From contig CAJJTG010000020.1 of NCBI GenBank assembly GCA_905194675.1, positions 1 to 40,189 of the forward strand: a DNA stretch of 40,189 nucleotides. Direction: 5' to 3'. Below are positions 25,695 to 33,756 of the stretch, in pieces. Origin of the DNA: an uncultured Collinsella sp. Its GTDB lineage: Bacteria > Actinomycetota > Coriobacteriia > Coriobacteriales > Coriobacteriaceae. Position 1 is the stretch's first letter. The number at the start of each line of letters is the position of its first letter. A model generated the notes under the pieces. It was not told the DNA's origin and did not search any database. It worked only from the letters and a program-made list of their open reading frames with translations. Made by a program: the position numbers and the translations under genes.

Positions 25695-27163
25695 CGGGCG
25701 CCGCCTTCCCCACCTGCGGCGCTGCAGTAAGCAAGCGAGACCACCTCAACGGATGGGTTCCCCTCGACAGAGAGGTCCTCCCCGACAGGCGACTCAGCAA
25801 GCGCGCCGACTTCGGCAAGCTCCTCGGCATCCGCGCCCGCACCACGCGCGCTGACGAGGAACACGGGGTTTTGCGCCTTCATAAGATGGTGCGAGCCTAC
25901 AGCCTCGGCACGGGCGGCCGACACCTGGCACGCCTCGAACCCCTTAAAGCGCGAACCCGAGAGGAGCGCGAACGCCTCGGTGAGCGTCTCAACGGTGACG
26001 CATGGCACGCACAGGCGAACCTGCGAGTTCTTCTCGAGCGCCGCCTCCACGATGGAGGGAAGCTCGCCCGCGCTCCCGCCGACGAACACGGCGTCGGGGA
26101 CGGGCAGTTTCGCGAGCGCTTCGGGGGCGACACCGGGGACCACATGCACGTTGCCGCACCCGAATGCATCCGCGTTCTCTCGGATGAGCCGCACGCCGGC
26201 CGCGTTGCGCTCGACCGCCCATACCGACCCCGCTCGCGCGACGAGCGCCGCCTCGATCGAAACGCTCCCCGTGCCGGCGCCGACATCCCACACGGTGTCG
26301 GTCGCGGTAAGGCGCAGCTTCGCGAGCGCGACGGCGCGCACCTCCTGCTTGGTCATGGGAACGTCGCCGCGGATGAAGAGCTCGTCGGGAATGCCCGAGG
26401 AAGCGTACGGCCAGCGGGAGCTCGCGGCGCGGGATGCGCCCGCAGAGTCCGCCGCGAAAGAAGCCGCCGCGGGCGCAGACGCGCCGGCCGGCGCCTCGGA
26501 GGCTGCGCTAGAGCCCGCAGGCGAACCGGCGCAGCCTGCGAACTCGATAAGCATCACGTTCAAGTCGTCGAACGTCTGACCTGCGATTTCACTTGCGGTC
26601 GCGCAGGTGATGCGCTCGTCGGGGTACGACAGGCGCTCGGCCACCGTCACGCGCGCGTCCCCGAAGCCCGCCTGCACAAGCTCGCCCGAAAGCCGCGAGG
26701 GGTCTTCCCCGCCCGACGTGGCGAGGAAGAGCTCGCCTGCGCGCTCGGCCTCGGCCACGATGTCGCACGCCACGCCGTGAGCGCTCGCGAAGCGCCAATC
26801 CTGCCATGGACGCGCGAGGCGCGCGGCGAGATACGACGCTGAGCTTATGCCGGGAATGACGCGCACGTCCACCTGCGCGTCGCCGGAGAGCGCCTCCACC
26901 AGGCGGCGCGCGCCGCTGAACAGCCCCACATCGCCCGTCATCACGACCACGGCGCGCTGCCACGACGCCGCATCGGTGAGCGCGGCGACGATGTCCGCCG
27001 TCTTCACGAGCTCGCATCTCACCACATCGGGCGGCACGTCGATGCTGACAAGCGCGCGATGAGCGCCGATGACCACGTCGGCGATGTCGATCGCGTCGAG
27101 CGCCGCGCGCGAGAGCAAGTCGGGGTTTCCGGGCCCCGCCCCGATGATCGTTACCTTTCGCAT
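25691..27163 (-). CDS. cbiET: Bifunctional cobalt-precorrin-7 C5-methyltransferase / C15-methyltransferase (decarboxylating), CbiE-CbiT fusion
   Basis: Methylates C5 and C15 and decarboxylates the C12 acetate side chain. The 490-residue protein has an N-terminal CbiE-type tetrapyrrole methylase (MRKVTIIGAGPGNPD, VVMTGDVGLFSG, RVIPGISSASY). A low-complexity Ala/Ser/Gly linker of about 45 residues follows. The CbiT domain then has VPMTKQEVRAVALAKL, WDVGAGTGSVSIEAAL (SAM-binding loop) and AVERNAAGVRLI. The order matches CobL. The ATG at 27163 has GGGAG five bases upstream and overlaps cbiH by 13 bases. The upstream 64 codons of open frame belong to another frame of cbiH. Confidence 0.95.
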   Translation of the reverse strand: MRKVTIIGAGPGNPDLLSRAALDAIDIADVVIGAHRALVSIDVPPDVVRCELVKTADIVAALTDAASWQRAVVVMTGDVGLFSGARRLVEALSGDAQVDVRVIPGISSASYLAARLARPWQDWRFASAHGVACDIVAEAERAGELFLATSGGEDPSRLSGELVQAGFGDARVTVAERLSYPDERITCATASEIAGQTFDDLNVMLIEFAGCAGSPAGSSAASEAPAGASAPAAASFAADSAGASRAASSRWPYASSGIPDELFIRGDVPMTKQEVRAVALAKLRLTATDTVWDVGAGTGSVSIEAALVARAGSVWAVERNAAGVRLIRENADAFGCGNVHVVPGVAPEALAKLPVPDAVFVGGSAGELPSIVEAALEKNSQVRLCVPCVTVETLTEAFALLSGSRFKGFEACQVSAARAEAVGSHHLMKAQNPVFLVSARGAGADAEELAEVGALAESPVGEDLSVEGNPSVEVVSLAYCSAAGGEGGAR

Positions 27164-27894
27164 GGAATCTCCCGATACCCGCGCGGCGTGACCATACGGC
27201 CGCCTACGCGCTTCGTGTCCGCGTTGCCGACGAACACGGTGGTGAACATGTCGGCGTCGAACTCCCCCAGCTCGGAGAGCCTGCACATGCCCGACTGCTG
27301 CCCCTCGCGCCCGATGTTGCGTACCCAGCCGCAGAGCGTGTCGGGGGCCTTCCATTCGAGCATAATCTTCGCCGCGCGCGAGAGCCTATCGGCGCGCTTT
27401 CTGCTGCGCGGGTTGTACAAACAGATGCAGAAGTCGGCGCTCGCCACGGCGGCGAGCCTGCGCTCGATGACCTCCCACGGCGTGAGCAGGTCGGAGAGCG
27501 ACACGACCGCGAAGTCGTGGGCAAGCGGGGCGCCGAGCACCGCCGACCCGCTCTGAGCCGCGGTGGCCCCGGCGATAACTTCCACGTCTACATCGGGGTA
27601 GTCCTCAGCAAGCTCCAGCACGGGGCTCGCCATGCCGTACACGCCCGCGTCACCGCTGCACACAAGCGCCACGGCTTCTCCGCACTGCGCGCGCGAAAGC
27701 GCCAGGCGGCACCGTTCGACCTCGTGCATCATCGGCGTCGCGAGATGCGCCGCGTCGGGCACGGCGGCGAGCGCGAGCTCCACGTATTTCGTATACCCCA
27801 CAACGATGTCGGCCGCCTCGAGCGCGCGCCGAGCCGCAATCGTCATGCCGTCGGGGCCGCCCGGGCCGATCCCCACCACGAAGAGCTTTCCCAT
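27151..27894 (-). CDS. cbiH: Cobalt-precorrin-3 C17-methyltransferase
   Basis: SAM-dependent methylation of C17 with ring contraction. The 247-residue protein has the tetrapyrrole-methylase start KLFVVGIGPGGPDGMT, VALVCSGDAGVYGMASPVLE, EVIAGATAAQSGSAVLGAPL and HDFAVVSLSDLLTPWEVIE. The last two identify CbiH/CobJ rather than a sister methylase. GTG (27897) and ATG (27894) are adjacent possible starts. AAGGAG lies two bases from the former and five from the latter, so ATG is used. It overlaps cbiG by one base. Confidence 0.95.
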   Translation of the reverse strand: MGKLFVVGIGPGGPDGMTIAARRALEAADIVVGYTKYVELALAAVPDAAHLATPMMHEVERCRLALSRAQCGEAVALVCSGDAGVYGMASPVLELAEDYPDVDVEVIAGATAAQSGSAVLGAPLAHDFAVVSLSDLLTPWEVIERRLAAVASADFCICLYNPRSRKRADRLSRAAKIMLEWKAPDTLCGWVRNIGREGQQSGMCRLSELGEFDADMFTTVFVGNADTKRVGGRMVTPRGYREIPCER

Positions 27895-29027
27895 CACCGC
27901 TCCTTAAACGAAAGTTCGATAGTTACCTTGGAAAACGCGACGGTCACGCCGCCGTGAGCGAGCTTCGGGAAGATAAGTTTGCCCCCGCCCGCGAGCGCCG
28001 CGCGCTCGCACACATTGTCGACCCCCACCGTCGCGCGCACGAAATCAGATGGCGAAACGCTACCTTCGACCTGCGACAACTCCTCTGCGGAATACGACGC
28101 AAGCGGGATATTGCGCGCGCGGCAGAAGGCGAGCAGACCCTCCTCGTGCGCCTTCACGTCGATCGTCGCCGCTTCGCACACGGCCGAAGGCGAGATGCCC
28201 GCCTGTCCGCACGCGAGAAAAAACGCCTTCCCGATCGCTTCGGCGCACGCACCGCGACGGCACCCTATGCCCGCAACGATGCAGGGCACGACAAGGTGAA
28301 GCGGCTCGGGCGCAGGCGCCTGCGCCCGCACGCCCGCCGGCTTCCCCGTCACACCGGCAGGTACGACCTCGCCCGTTGTCTCCGCCGCGCGAACGGACGC
28401 ACCCGCATTCGCGCCAGCGAACGGCGACACGACGATATCGGCCCGAGCGCGGTCGGACGCAATGCCAACCCCCTCAGGCGGCTGTCCCGAAATCGGCATG
28501 TCGGAATAGAGCGCCACGCGCCCGCCCGAAAGCAGCCGCGCCGACACTCGCTTGATAGCCTCGGGATTCGAAACGGCGAGCCCCGCACAGCGCGCCCACG
28601 TATCCACCGCCCACACGCCGCGGACGTCGGTCGCCGTGGTGATGACGGGAATGGCCCCTGCCGCGCGTGCCACAGTTTGCGCAAGCTCGTTCGCACCGCC
28701 CAAATGCCCCGACAAAAGCGAGACGGCAAAGCGCCCCGCCTCGTCGATCACCACAACCGCGGAATCGTTTGCCTTCGAGGCGACATGCGGCGCGATCGCC
28801 CGCACGGCGATGCCCGCCGCGCCCACGAACAGAAGCGCGTCCGACGCTTCCCACGCGAGCGCCGTCCATGCGCGCAGGTCGGCCTTCCCCTCGCCGAACC
28901 CGCGCGAAACGGAAACGTCCCAGCCAGGGTCATCTTCACCTGCCTGCGCGCAATCGGAAAGCGCGCGTGCGGTGCGCTCCGCCAACGCATACCCCCTCTC
29001 AGTGAACGCTATGCAGGAAACCCTCAT
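27894..29027 (-). CDS. cbiG: Cobalt-precorrin-5A hydrolase
   Basis: Opens the delta-lactone and releases acetaldehyde, a step specific to the anaerobic (early cobalt) route. The 377-residue protein has the CbiG N-terminal part with LLFVGAAGIAVRAIAPHV and VSLLSGHLGGANELA. A Pro/Ala-rich linker follows. The CbiG C-terminal domain has VAGIGCRRGACAEAIGKAF and the ending VAFSKVTIELSFKER. The start ATG abuts the cbiL stop without a gap. The presence of cbiG and cbiD together marks the pathway as anaerobic. Confidence 0.95.
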   Translation of the reverse strand: MRVSCIAFTERGYALAERTARALSDCAQAGEDDPGWDVSVSRGFGEGKADLRAWTALAWEASDALLFVGAAGIAVRAIAPHVASKANDSAVVVIDEAGRFAVSLLSGHLGGANELAQTVARAAGAIPVITTATDVRGVWAVDTWARCAGLAVSNPEAIKRVSARLLSGGRVALYSDMPISGQPPEGVGIASDRARADIVVSPFAGANAGASVRAAETTGEVVPAGVTGKPAGVRAQAPAPEPLHLVVPCIVAGIGCRRGACAEAIGKAFFLACGQAGISPSAVCEAATIDVKAHEEGLLAFCRARNIPLASYSAEELSQVEGSVSPSDFVRATVGVDNVCERAALAGGGKLIFPKLAHGGVTVAFSKVTIELSFKER

Positions 29028-29717
29028 CTAGCGCACCACCATCGTCGAGAAGTAGCTGCCCCGATCGGGAACATCGTCGAGCGAGCGATACACGCACTCG
29101 CCCGGAAGCCCACAGTCCTCTACGAGCTCGGCACCGTCGAAGGCGCCCTCCTCGCGAAGGATGCGCTTCATATCCGCAAGCGAGCGGCGCGCCTTCATGA
29201 CCACCTTCGTCCCCGGCCAGCCGATTGCGCGGCGCACGTCGTCGTAGCCGCCGGGCACGATGTGCAGAGGCGACGACATCTCGGGCGTGAGGTCGCGCTC
29301 GAGCGCCGCGGCGACCGCGCAGAAGCTCGGCACGCCGGGAATAGCGCGCGCCTCGAACCCGCGGGCGCGCACGTCGGGCGCTATGCGCTGGAAGGTGGCG
29401 TAGATGCTCGGGTCCCCCAGGTTCAGCAGCGCGACATCGCGGACCGCATCCAGGTGCGCGACAAGCTCGCGAACAAGCGAGGCATGCTCGGCCGCGCGGC
29501 GCTCGGCGTCGCGCGTCATCGAGAATCGCACGGGGATCACCGTCTTGCCTGTAAGGTCGACGGCGCCGCGCACGATGTCGAGCGCGACCATGGCTCCGTC
29601 CGCCGTCTGCGGTGCGGCGATGACCGGACACGATTCGATTGTGCGGACGGCCTTGATCGTGAGCAGCTCGGGGTCGCCAGGCCCCGTGCCCACCCCGTAC
29701 AGCACGCCTTTACTCAT
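29028..29717 (-). CDS. cbiL: Cobalt-precorrin-2 C20-methyltransferase
   Basis: First dedicated methylation after cobalt insertion. The 229-residue protein begins MSKGVLYGVGTGPGDPELLT. It has FSMTRDAERRAAEHASL, LLNLGDPSIYATFQ and AIPGVPSFCAVAAALERDL, all typical of CbiL/CobI. The ATG at 29717 overlaps the end of cbiD by eight bases. The longer open frame to 29885 is not conserved and lies over cbiD. Confidence 0.95.
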   Translation of the reverse strand: MSKGVLYGVGTGPGDPELLTIKAVRTIESCPVIAAPQTADGAMVALDIVRGAVDLTGKTVIPVRFSMTRDAERRAAEHASLVRELVAHLDAVRDVALLNLGDPSIYATFQRIAPDVRARGFEARAIPGVPSFCAVAAALERDLTPEMSSPLHIVPGGYDDVRRAIGWPGTKVVMKARRSLADMKRILREEGAFDGAELVEDCGLPGECVYRSLDDVPDRGSYFSTMVVR

Positions 29718-30894
29718 ACGTCGCCCCCAATTCCCCGATAACTGCATCGGCGCCCGACGTGCGGAAAAGCTCGCGGCGCTCGGCGTCGAACACGACCGCG
29801 GCGATGTCGCATCCGCCCGCCACGCGGCGGCGCAACCTGTCCTCGATTGCCACAGCGAGCGAGGCGCACGCAGCGTCCCCCACACCGGCGGCCTCGATTA
29901 CCTCGAGCGCCGCCGTGGTCGTGACCGACGACATGATATCGCGCACGGTCTTCGTGCCCGCGCCGGCCAAGGCCGCGTGAGCGGCCAGAATCTCCGCGCG
30001 GCAGTCGGCGGTACGCGAATGGGTGTCCATGATGCCGCCCGCGACCTTCACCAGCTTGCCGATGTGTCCCACAAGAAGGACATTGATAAATCCCTCGCGA
30101 ACGCAGCAATCAATCGCATCGCCCACGAAGTTGGAGATGAAGACCACCGGCGCACCGTTTAGGTGGAAATGCCCCGAGATGAACTGCGCGCCGTAGTTGC
30201 CGGGCGTGAGCACGACTCCGCGCCGCCCCATAGCCGCATGCTGCCGGATCTCGAGCTCGATGCTGTCGCGCAAGGCAGCAAGGCTGCGCGGCTCGACGAT
30301 GCCCGTCGTGCCCAGGATGGAAATGCCGTCCTCTATCCCCAGGTGCGGGTTGAAGGTCTTTTCGGCAAGGGCAACACCCTCGGGTACCGAAATCGTCACA
30401 GCGATATTTCCAGAAAAGCCGTGCGCGGCGCACACCTCGCGCACCGCCGAAGTGATCATCGCGCGCGGCGTCGCGTTGATGGCGGCCGCCCCCACCGGCT
30501 GCTCGAGCCCGGGCAACGTCACGCGCCCCACGCCCACGCCGCCATCGACGGAAACTTCCGATTCGCGCGCGGGCACGCCCTTGCTGCCCGCAGCACCCGT
30601 GCCCGACCCCGCATGTTCCACGCGCGCGTACACGAGCACGCCGTCGGTCACATCGGCATCGTCGCCTGCGTCCTTTCGCACGGCGCACTGGGCGCACCCC
30701 TCGCCGATACATACGTCGACCACGTTCGCCTCGACGGGCAGCCCGCCGGGGGTGACGATCGACACGCGGCCGACGGGCTTTCGTGACAAGAGCATCTCGC
30801 AGGCCGCCTTCGCCGCGAGCGCGGCACAGCTCCCCGTGGTGTAGCCGCAGCGCAGGCGGGTCGTCCCGGTATATATGTAATGATCGAAGGCCAC
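29710..30894 (-). CDS. cbiD: Cobalt-precorrin-5B C1-methyltransferase
   Basis: SAM-dependent C1 methylation, anaerobic pathway. The 394-residue protein begins with the CbiD hallmark RLRCGYTTGSCAALAAKAA. It continues with ITISVPEGVALAEKTFNP-like sequence (here VTISVPEG), LGTTGIVEPRS and VLLVGHIGKLVKVAGGIM with THSRTADCR, which are strong family blocks. The start is taken as the GTG at 30894, one base after the cbiF stop. The open frame to 31125 is a cbiF shadow. An insertion of acidic and Gly-rich sequence near residues 75-115 (from SGTGAAGSKG on) makes it slightly longer than many homologues. Confidence 0.94.
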   Translation of the reverse strand: MAFDHYIYTGTTRLRCGYTTGSCAALAAKAACEMLLSRKPVGRVSIVTPGGLPVEANVVDVCIGEGCAQCAVRKDAGDDADVTDGVLVYARVEHAGSGTGAAGSKGVPARESEVSVDGGVGVGRVTLPGLEQPVGAAAINATPRAMITSAVREVCAAHGFSGNIAVTISVPEGVALAEKTFNPHLGIEDGISILGTTGIVEPRSLAALRDSIELEIRQHAAMGRRGVVLTPGNYGAQFISGHFHLNGAPVVFISNFVGDAIDCCVREGFINVLLVGHIGKLVKVAGGIMDTHSRTADCRAEILAAHAALAGAGTKTVRDIMSSVTTTAALEVIEAAGVGDAACASLAVAIEDRLRRRVAGGCDIAAVVFDAERRELFRTSGADAVIGELGATYE

Positions 30895-30895
30895 G

Positions 30896-31687
30896 CTAGC
30901 TGCTCGCCTTCCGATACCCAGTGGCAAACGAAGGGTCGTAAAGCTTGCTGCGCTCGTACGACTCCGCTTGCGCGCCGTTGTGCGCAAGCCCGCCGCGAGC
31001 TCCGAGCACGCGGCCCACCACCACGAGCGCCGTGCGGTCGATGCCCTCTCGCGCGCCCGCATCGGCGAGCGTGCCCACTGTGCATCGCACCACGCGCTCC
31101 TCAGGCCAGGTCGCCTTGTACACAAGCGCCGCCGGCTCGTCGGAGCTGCGGCCCGCGGCCAAAAGCTCGGCGGAAAGCTCGGCGAGCATACCCGAGCTCA
31201 GGAAGATGACCATAGTCGAGCCGCTTTCCGCCATGGTGCGCATGCCCTCGCCCGCGGGCATGGGGGTGCGCCCGGAAAGCCGCGTGATCACGACCGACTG
31301 GCTGATTCCCGGCAGCGTGTATTCCTGGCGAAGCGCCGCCGCGGCACCGCAAAAGCTCGACACGCCGGGCACCACCTCGTAGACCACGCCGCGCGCGTCG
31401 AGCGCGTCCATCTGCTCCTGGATGGCGCCGTACAGGCACGGGTCGCCCGTGTGCAGGCGCACCACTTCCTCGCCCCGCGCATCTGCCGCGCACATCACGT
31501 CGAGCACTTCCTCCAAGGTCATGTGCGCGCTGTCGTAGACGACGCAGGATTCCTTGCACTCGGCGAGCAGCTCGGGATTCACAAGGCTTCCCGCCCAAAC
31601 GACTACGTCGGCCGCGCGCAGAAGGCGCGCCCCGCGCAGCGTGATAAGGTCGGCGGCGCCCGAGCCTGCGCCAACGATATGAATCAT
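30896..31687 (-). CDS. cbiF: Cobalt-precorrin-4 C11-methyltransferase
   Basis: SAM-dependent C11 methylation. The 263-residue protein has MIHIVGAGSGAADLITLRG, VVWAGSLVNPELL, VVRLHTGDPCLYGAIQEQMD and EVVPGVSSFCGAAAAL, diagnostic of CbiF/CobM. It is the first gene of the 17-gene minus-strand operon. The ATG at 31687 follows GAAGG; the frame extends to 31831 but into the divergent regulatory region. The leader on this strand shows no cobalamin riboswitch, so the biosynthetic operon appears not to share the switch of the divergent uptake operon. Confidence 0.95.
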   Translation of the reverse strand: MIHIVGAGSGAADLITLRGARLLRAADVVVWAGSLVNPELLAECKESCVVYDSAHMTLEEVLDVMCAADARGEEVVRLHTGDPCLYGAIQEQMDALDARGVVYEVVPGVSSFCGAAAALRQEYTLPGISQSVVITRLSGRTPMPAGEGMRTMAESGSTMVIFLSSGMLAELSAELLAAGRSSDEPAALVYKATWPEERVVRCTVGTLADAGAREGIDRTALVVVGRVLGARGGLAHNGAQAESYERSKLYDPSFATGYRKASS

Positions 31688-31839
31688 CCGAGCCTTCCCT
31701 TCCCGTTTCTCATCGCAACCGTTTACGCCGCCATTCGCGCAGCGGGCAAAACACGGCGCCTGCGGCAGCAATCGGCGCAAATACGCAGGCAGGAGGCGCA
31801 ATGCCGCCCGCGCTGGCTTTGACACGTTCACAAGTGCCC

Positions 31840-31850
31840 ACTATCATAGT
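31840..31850. promoter_or_regulatory. Small perfect palindrome in the divergent intergenic region
   Basis: ACTATCATAGT is an 11-base perfect palindrome in the AT-richest part of the 31688-32145 gap. It lies upstream of the riboswitch on one strand and of cbiF on the other. It could be an operator or part of overlapping -10 elements (TATGAT on the minus strand). Function is not shown. Confidence 0.35.
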
Positions 31851-31889
31851 AAAAGTTTCGGCAACGAGCATATGACAATCGGATAAAAG

Positions 31890-32031
31890 GAAATGACCGG
31901 CGCGGCGCCTGCACAGCCCGCGCTGGCTTGCGGAGGGAACCAGGTGGGAATCCTGGGCAAGGGACATTACTGTATAGGACGCGCGGGCGAACCGCCTCGC
32001 GCCCCAAGCCAGACTGCTTCGCCTTTTCCTC
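31890..32031 (+). ncRNA. Cobalamin riboswitch
   Basis: The leader of the uptake operon holds the conserved core in order. GGAGGGAA is at 31932-31939, and the P6 hairpin CCAGG-TGGGAAT-CCTGG is at 31940-31956. GGGACATTACTGTA, corresponding to the consensus GGACC...CACTGTAA, is at 31961-31974. A variable GC-rich hairpin follows. The B12 box CAAGCCAGACTGCTTCGCC ends it at 32005-32023. The 5' segment CTGGCTTG (31923-31930) is complementary to the CAAGCCAG of the box. There is no strong terminator downstream, but TTTCCTC at 32025-32031 is complementary to the Shine-Dalgarno GAGGAAA of cbiK (32130-32136), suggesting translational control. B12 binding should repress the operon. Confidence 0.85.
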
Positions 32032-32145
32032 ACGGCATCGCCGTGGCGTTAGCTCCTTGTGAACCCCGAGGGGTGCGCTTTTCTTTCGCTTGTGCCGACA
32101 AGCAACTGTCGCCGGGGGACCGGCAAACCGAGGAAAGGAAAAACC

Positions 32146-33072
32146 ATGTCCGACCAGATGTCACGCCGCGGCTTCATGGGCGCCGCAGCAACCGGAGCCG
32201 TCGCGCTCGCCGGAGTCGCGCTCGCGGGCTGCTCCAACACCTCCGCGAGTTCCGAGAAATCTAGTGAAAAGGAGAAGGCCGCGAAGCCGGTCATCCTCGT
32301 CACGAGCTTCGGCACGAGCTACAACGACTCGCGCCACATCACCATCGGCGCCATCGAAGACGCTATCCGCGAGAAGTACTGGCAGGACTACGACATCCGC
32401 CGCGCCTTCACCGCGCAGATCATCATCGACAAGCTGAAGAAGCGCGACGGCATCACGATCGACAACATGACCGAGGCGCTTGACCGCTGCGTGGAAGACG
32501 GCGTGAAGGAAATCGTCGTGCAGCCGACGCATCTCATGGCTGGCCTGGAATACGCCGACGTGAAAGACGAGCTCGACAAGTACGCCGACAAGTTCGACAA
32601 GATCTCGCTCGGCGACCCGCTGCTCACCTCCGACGACGACTACAAAAAGGTGGCCGCAGCCATTAAGGAGAACATGGCGTCCTTCGACGACGGCGAGACG
32701 GCGCTGTGCCTCATGGGCCACGGCACCGAAGCCGATTCCAACGCCGACTATGCCAAGATGCAGGAAGTGTTCAAGAACGAGGGTTTGACGCAGTTCTTCG
32801 TCGGCACCGTCGAGGCTGAACCGACCTGCGAGGATGTTATCGCCGCCGCGAGCGCCGCAGGCTACAAGAAGGCCGTGCTCGCGCCGTTCATGGTGGTCGC
32901 GGGCGACCACGCGAACAACGACATGGCAGACGAGACCGACCCCGACAGCTGGGCTGCGAAGTTCGTGGCCGCCGGCTTCGAAGTGACGTGCCTGCTCCAG
33001 GGTCTGGGACAGAACGTCGCGGTCGACGACATCTACGTCTCGCACGTGGACGACGCCATCGCCAAGCTGTAA
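32146..33072 (+). CDS. cbiK: Sirohydrochlorin cobaltochelatase CbiK, predicted Tat-exported lipoprotein
   Basis: Inserts Co2+ into sirohydrochlorin. The 308-residue protein has a twin-arginine motif SRRGFMG (Arg7-Arg8), a hydrophobic stretch and a lipobox LAGC with Cys29, so it should be folded, exported and lipid-anchored. The mature part is the CbiK chelatase: KPVILVTSFGTSYNDSR, VQPTHLMAGLEY, LMGHGTEADSN (His192), GTVEAEPTCED (Glu223/225) and VVAGDHANNDM (His255). The two His and a Glu match the metal-site residues of CbiK. The ATG at 32146 has GAGGAAAGG upstream, just after the riboswitch. Exported CbiK is known from Desulfovibrio. Here its place with an uptake system suggests metal or tetrapyrrole handling outside the membrane. 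Confidence 0.93.
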   Translation: MSDQMSRRGFMGAAATGAVALAGVALAGCSNTSASSEKSSEKEKAAKPVILVTSFGTSYNDSRHITIGAIEDAIREKYWQDYDIRRAFTAQIIIDKLKKRDGITIDNMTEALDRCVEDGVKEIVVQPTHLMAGLEYADVKDELDKYADKFDKISLGDPLLTSDDDYKKVAAAIKENMASFDDGETALCLMGHGTEADSNADYAKMQEVFKNEGLTQFFVGTVEAEPTCEDVIAAASAAGYKKAVLAPFMVVAGDHANNDMADETDPDSWAAKFVAAGFEVTCLLQGLGQNVAVDDIYVSHVDDAIAKL

Positions 33073-33081
33073 ACTCGCCGC

Positions 33082-33194
33082 GCACGGGGGCGCCGGTCGC
33101 GTCCCCGTGCAACGGGCATGCGCCTTTCCCCGACCGACGGCGCATGCCCGTTGCATTCGCATCCCGACCGCCCACCGCACGGCACGGGCGGTCG
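33082..33194 (+). repeat. Three consecutive hairpins between cbiK and the next lipoprotein gene
   Basis: Three inverted repeats follow one another: GCACGGGG / CCCCGTGC (33082-33089, 33103-33110), AACGGGCATGCGCC / GGCGCATGCCCGTT (33111-33124, 33139-33152) and CGACCGCCC / GGGCGGTCG (33165-33173, 33186-33194). None is followed by a T-run. They probably set mRNA stability or partial attenuation between cbiK and the transporter genes. Confidence 0.8.
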
Positions 33195-33218
33195 AAGCGA
33201 TTGAAAGGAACCCCCTCC

Positions 33219-33752
33219 ATGTTGAAGAAAACCCTCGTCTTCGCCCTGTCGGCGGCGCTTTGCGCGTTCTCGCTCGCCGGCTGCGCCGGAAATTCAATCG
33301 ACAGCGCAAAGGCAAGCGATGCCGATTCCCAGGAAAAGACCGAACAGGCGGCCGATGCGCCCGCGGGCGCAAGCGCTGCCCCCATCACCGCCGACAAGGT
33401 GGCCGACGGCACCTATCCAATCACCGTAGATTCCAGCTCGAACATGTTCAGGATCGTGGACGCCCAGCTCATCGTGGAAAACGGCTCCATGCACTGCGTG
33501 ATGACGCTTTCCGGCACGGGCTACGGCAAGCTCTTCATGGGCACGGGCGACGAGGCTGCCGCCGCAAGCGAGGCCGACTTCATCCCCTATGTGGAAAACG
33601 CGGAAGGCAAGTACACCTACGACGTGCCCGTTGATGCGCTCGACGAGGACACCGCCTGTGCCGCGTGGAGTATTAGAAAAGAGCAGTGGTACGACCGCAC
33701 ACTTGTGTTCGAATCCGCCGGCGTCGATCTGCGCGCCGACGCACTGAAGTAA
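33219..33752 (+). CDS. Small surface lipoprotein of the uptake operon (possible NEAT-like fold)
   Basis: The 177-residue protein has a signal peptide with lipobox SLAGC (Cys22) and a Ser/Ala/Asp-rich spacer of about 30 residues. One domain (about 55-175) follows, with VADGTYPITVDSSSNMFRIV, VMTLSGTGYGKLFMG, YTYDVPVDALDEDT and WYDRTLVFES. The pattern, ending in a Tyr-containing strand after Trp, reminds me of NEAT-like metal/heme-binding domains and of partner lipoproteins next to anaerobe ABC importers. This resemblance is from memory and untested. It has AAAGGA before the ATG and is four bases upstream of the substrate-binding protein gene. A ligand relay role is inferred. Confidence 0.8.
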   Translation: MLKKTLVFALSAALCAFSLAGCAGNSIDSAKASDADSQEKTEQAADAPAGASAAPITADKVADGTYPITVDSSSNMFRIVDAQLIVENGSMHCVMTLSGTGYGKLFMGTGDEAAAASEADFIPYVENAEGKYTYDVPVDALDEDTACAAWSIRKEQWYDRTLVFESAGVDLRADALK

Positions 33753-33756
33753 CGCC

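Noticed and set aside
31688..31900. A second cobalamin riboswitch on the minus strand ahead of cbiF
   Set aside because: AAAGCCAGCGCGGGC looks like part of a B12 box, but the preceding core (GGTG..AATCC, ACTGTA) is absent on that strand; it is a copy of riboswitch 5' sequence only.
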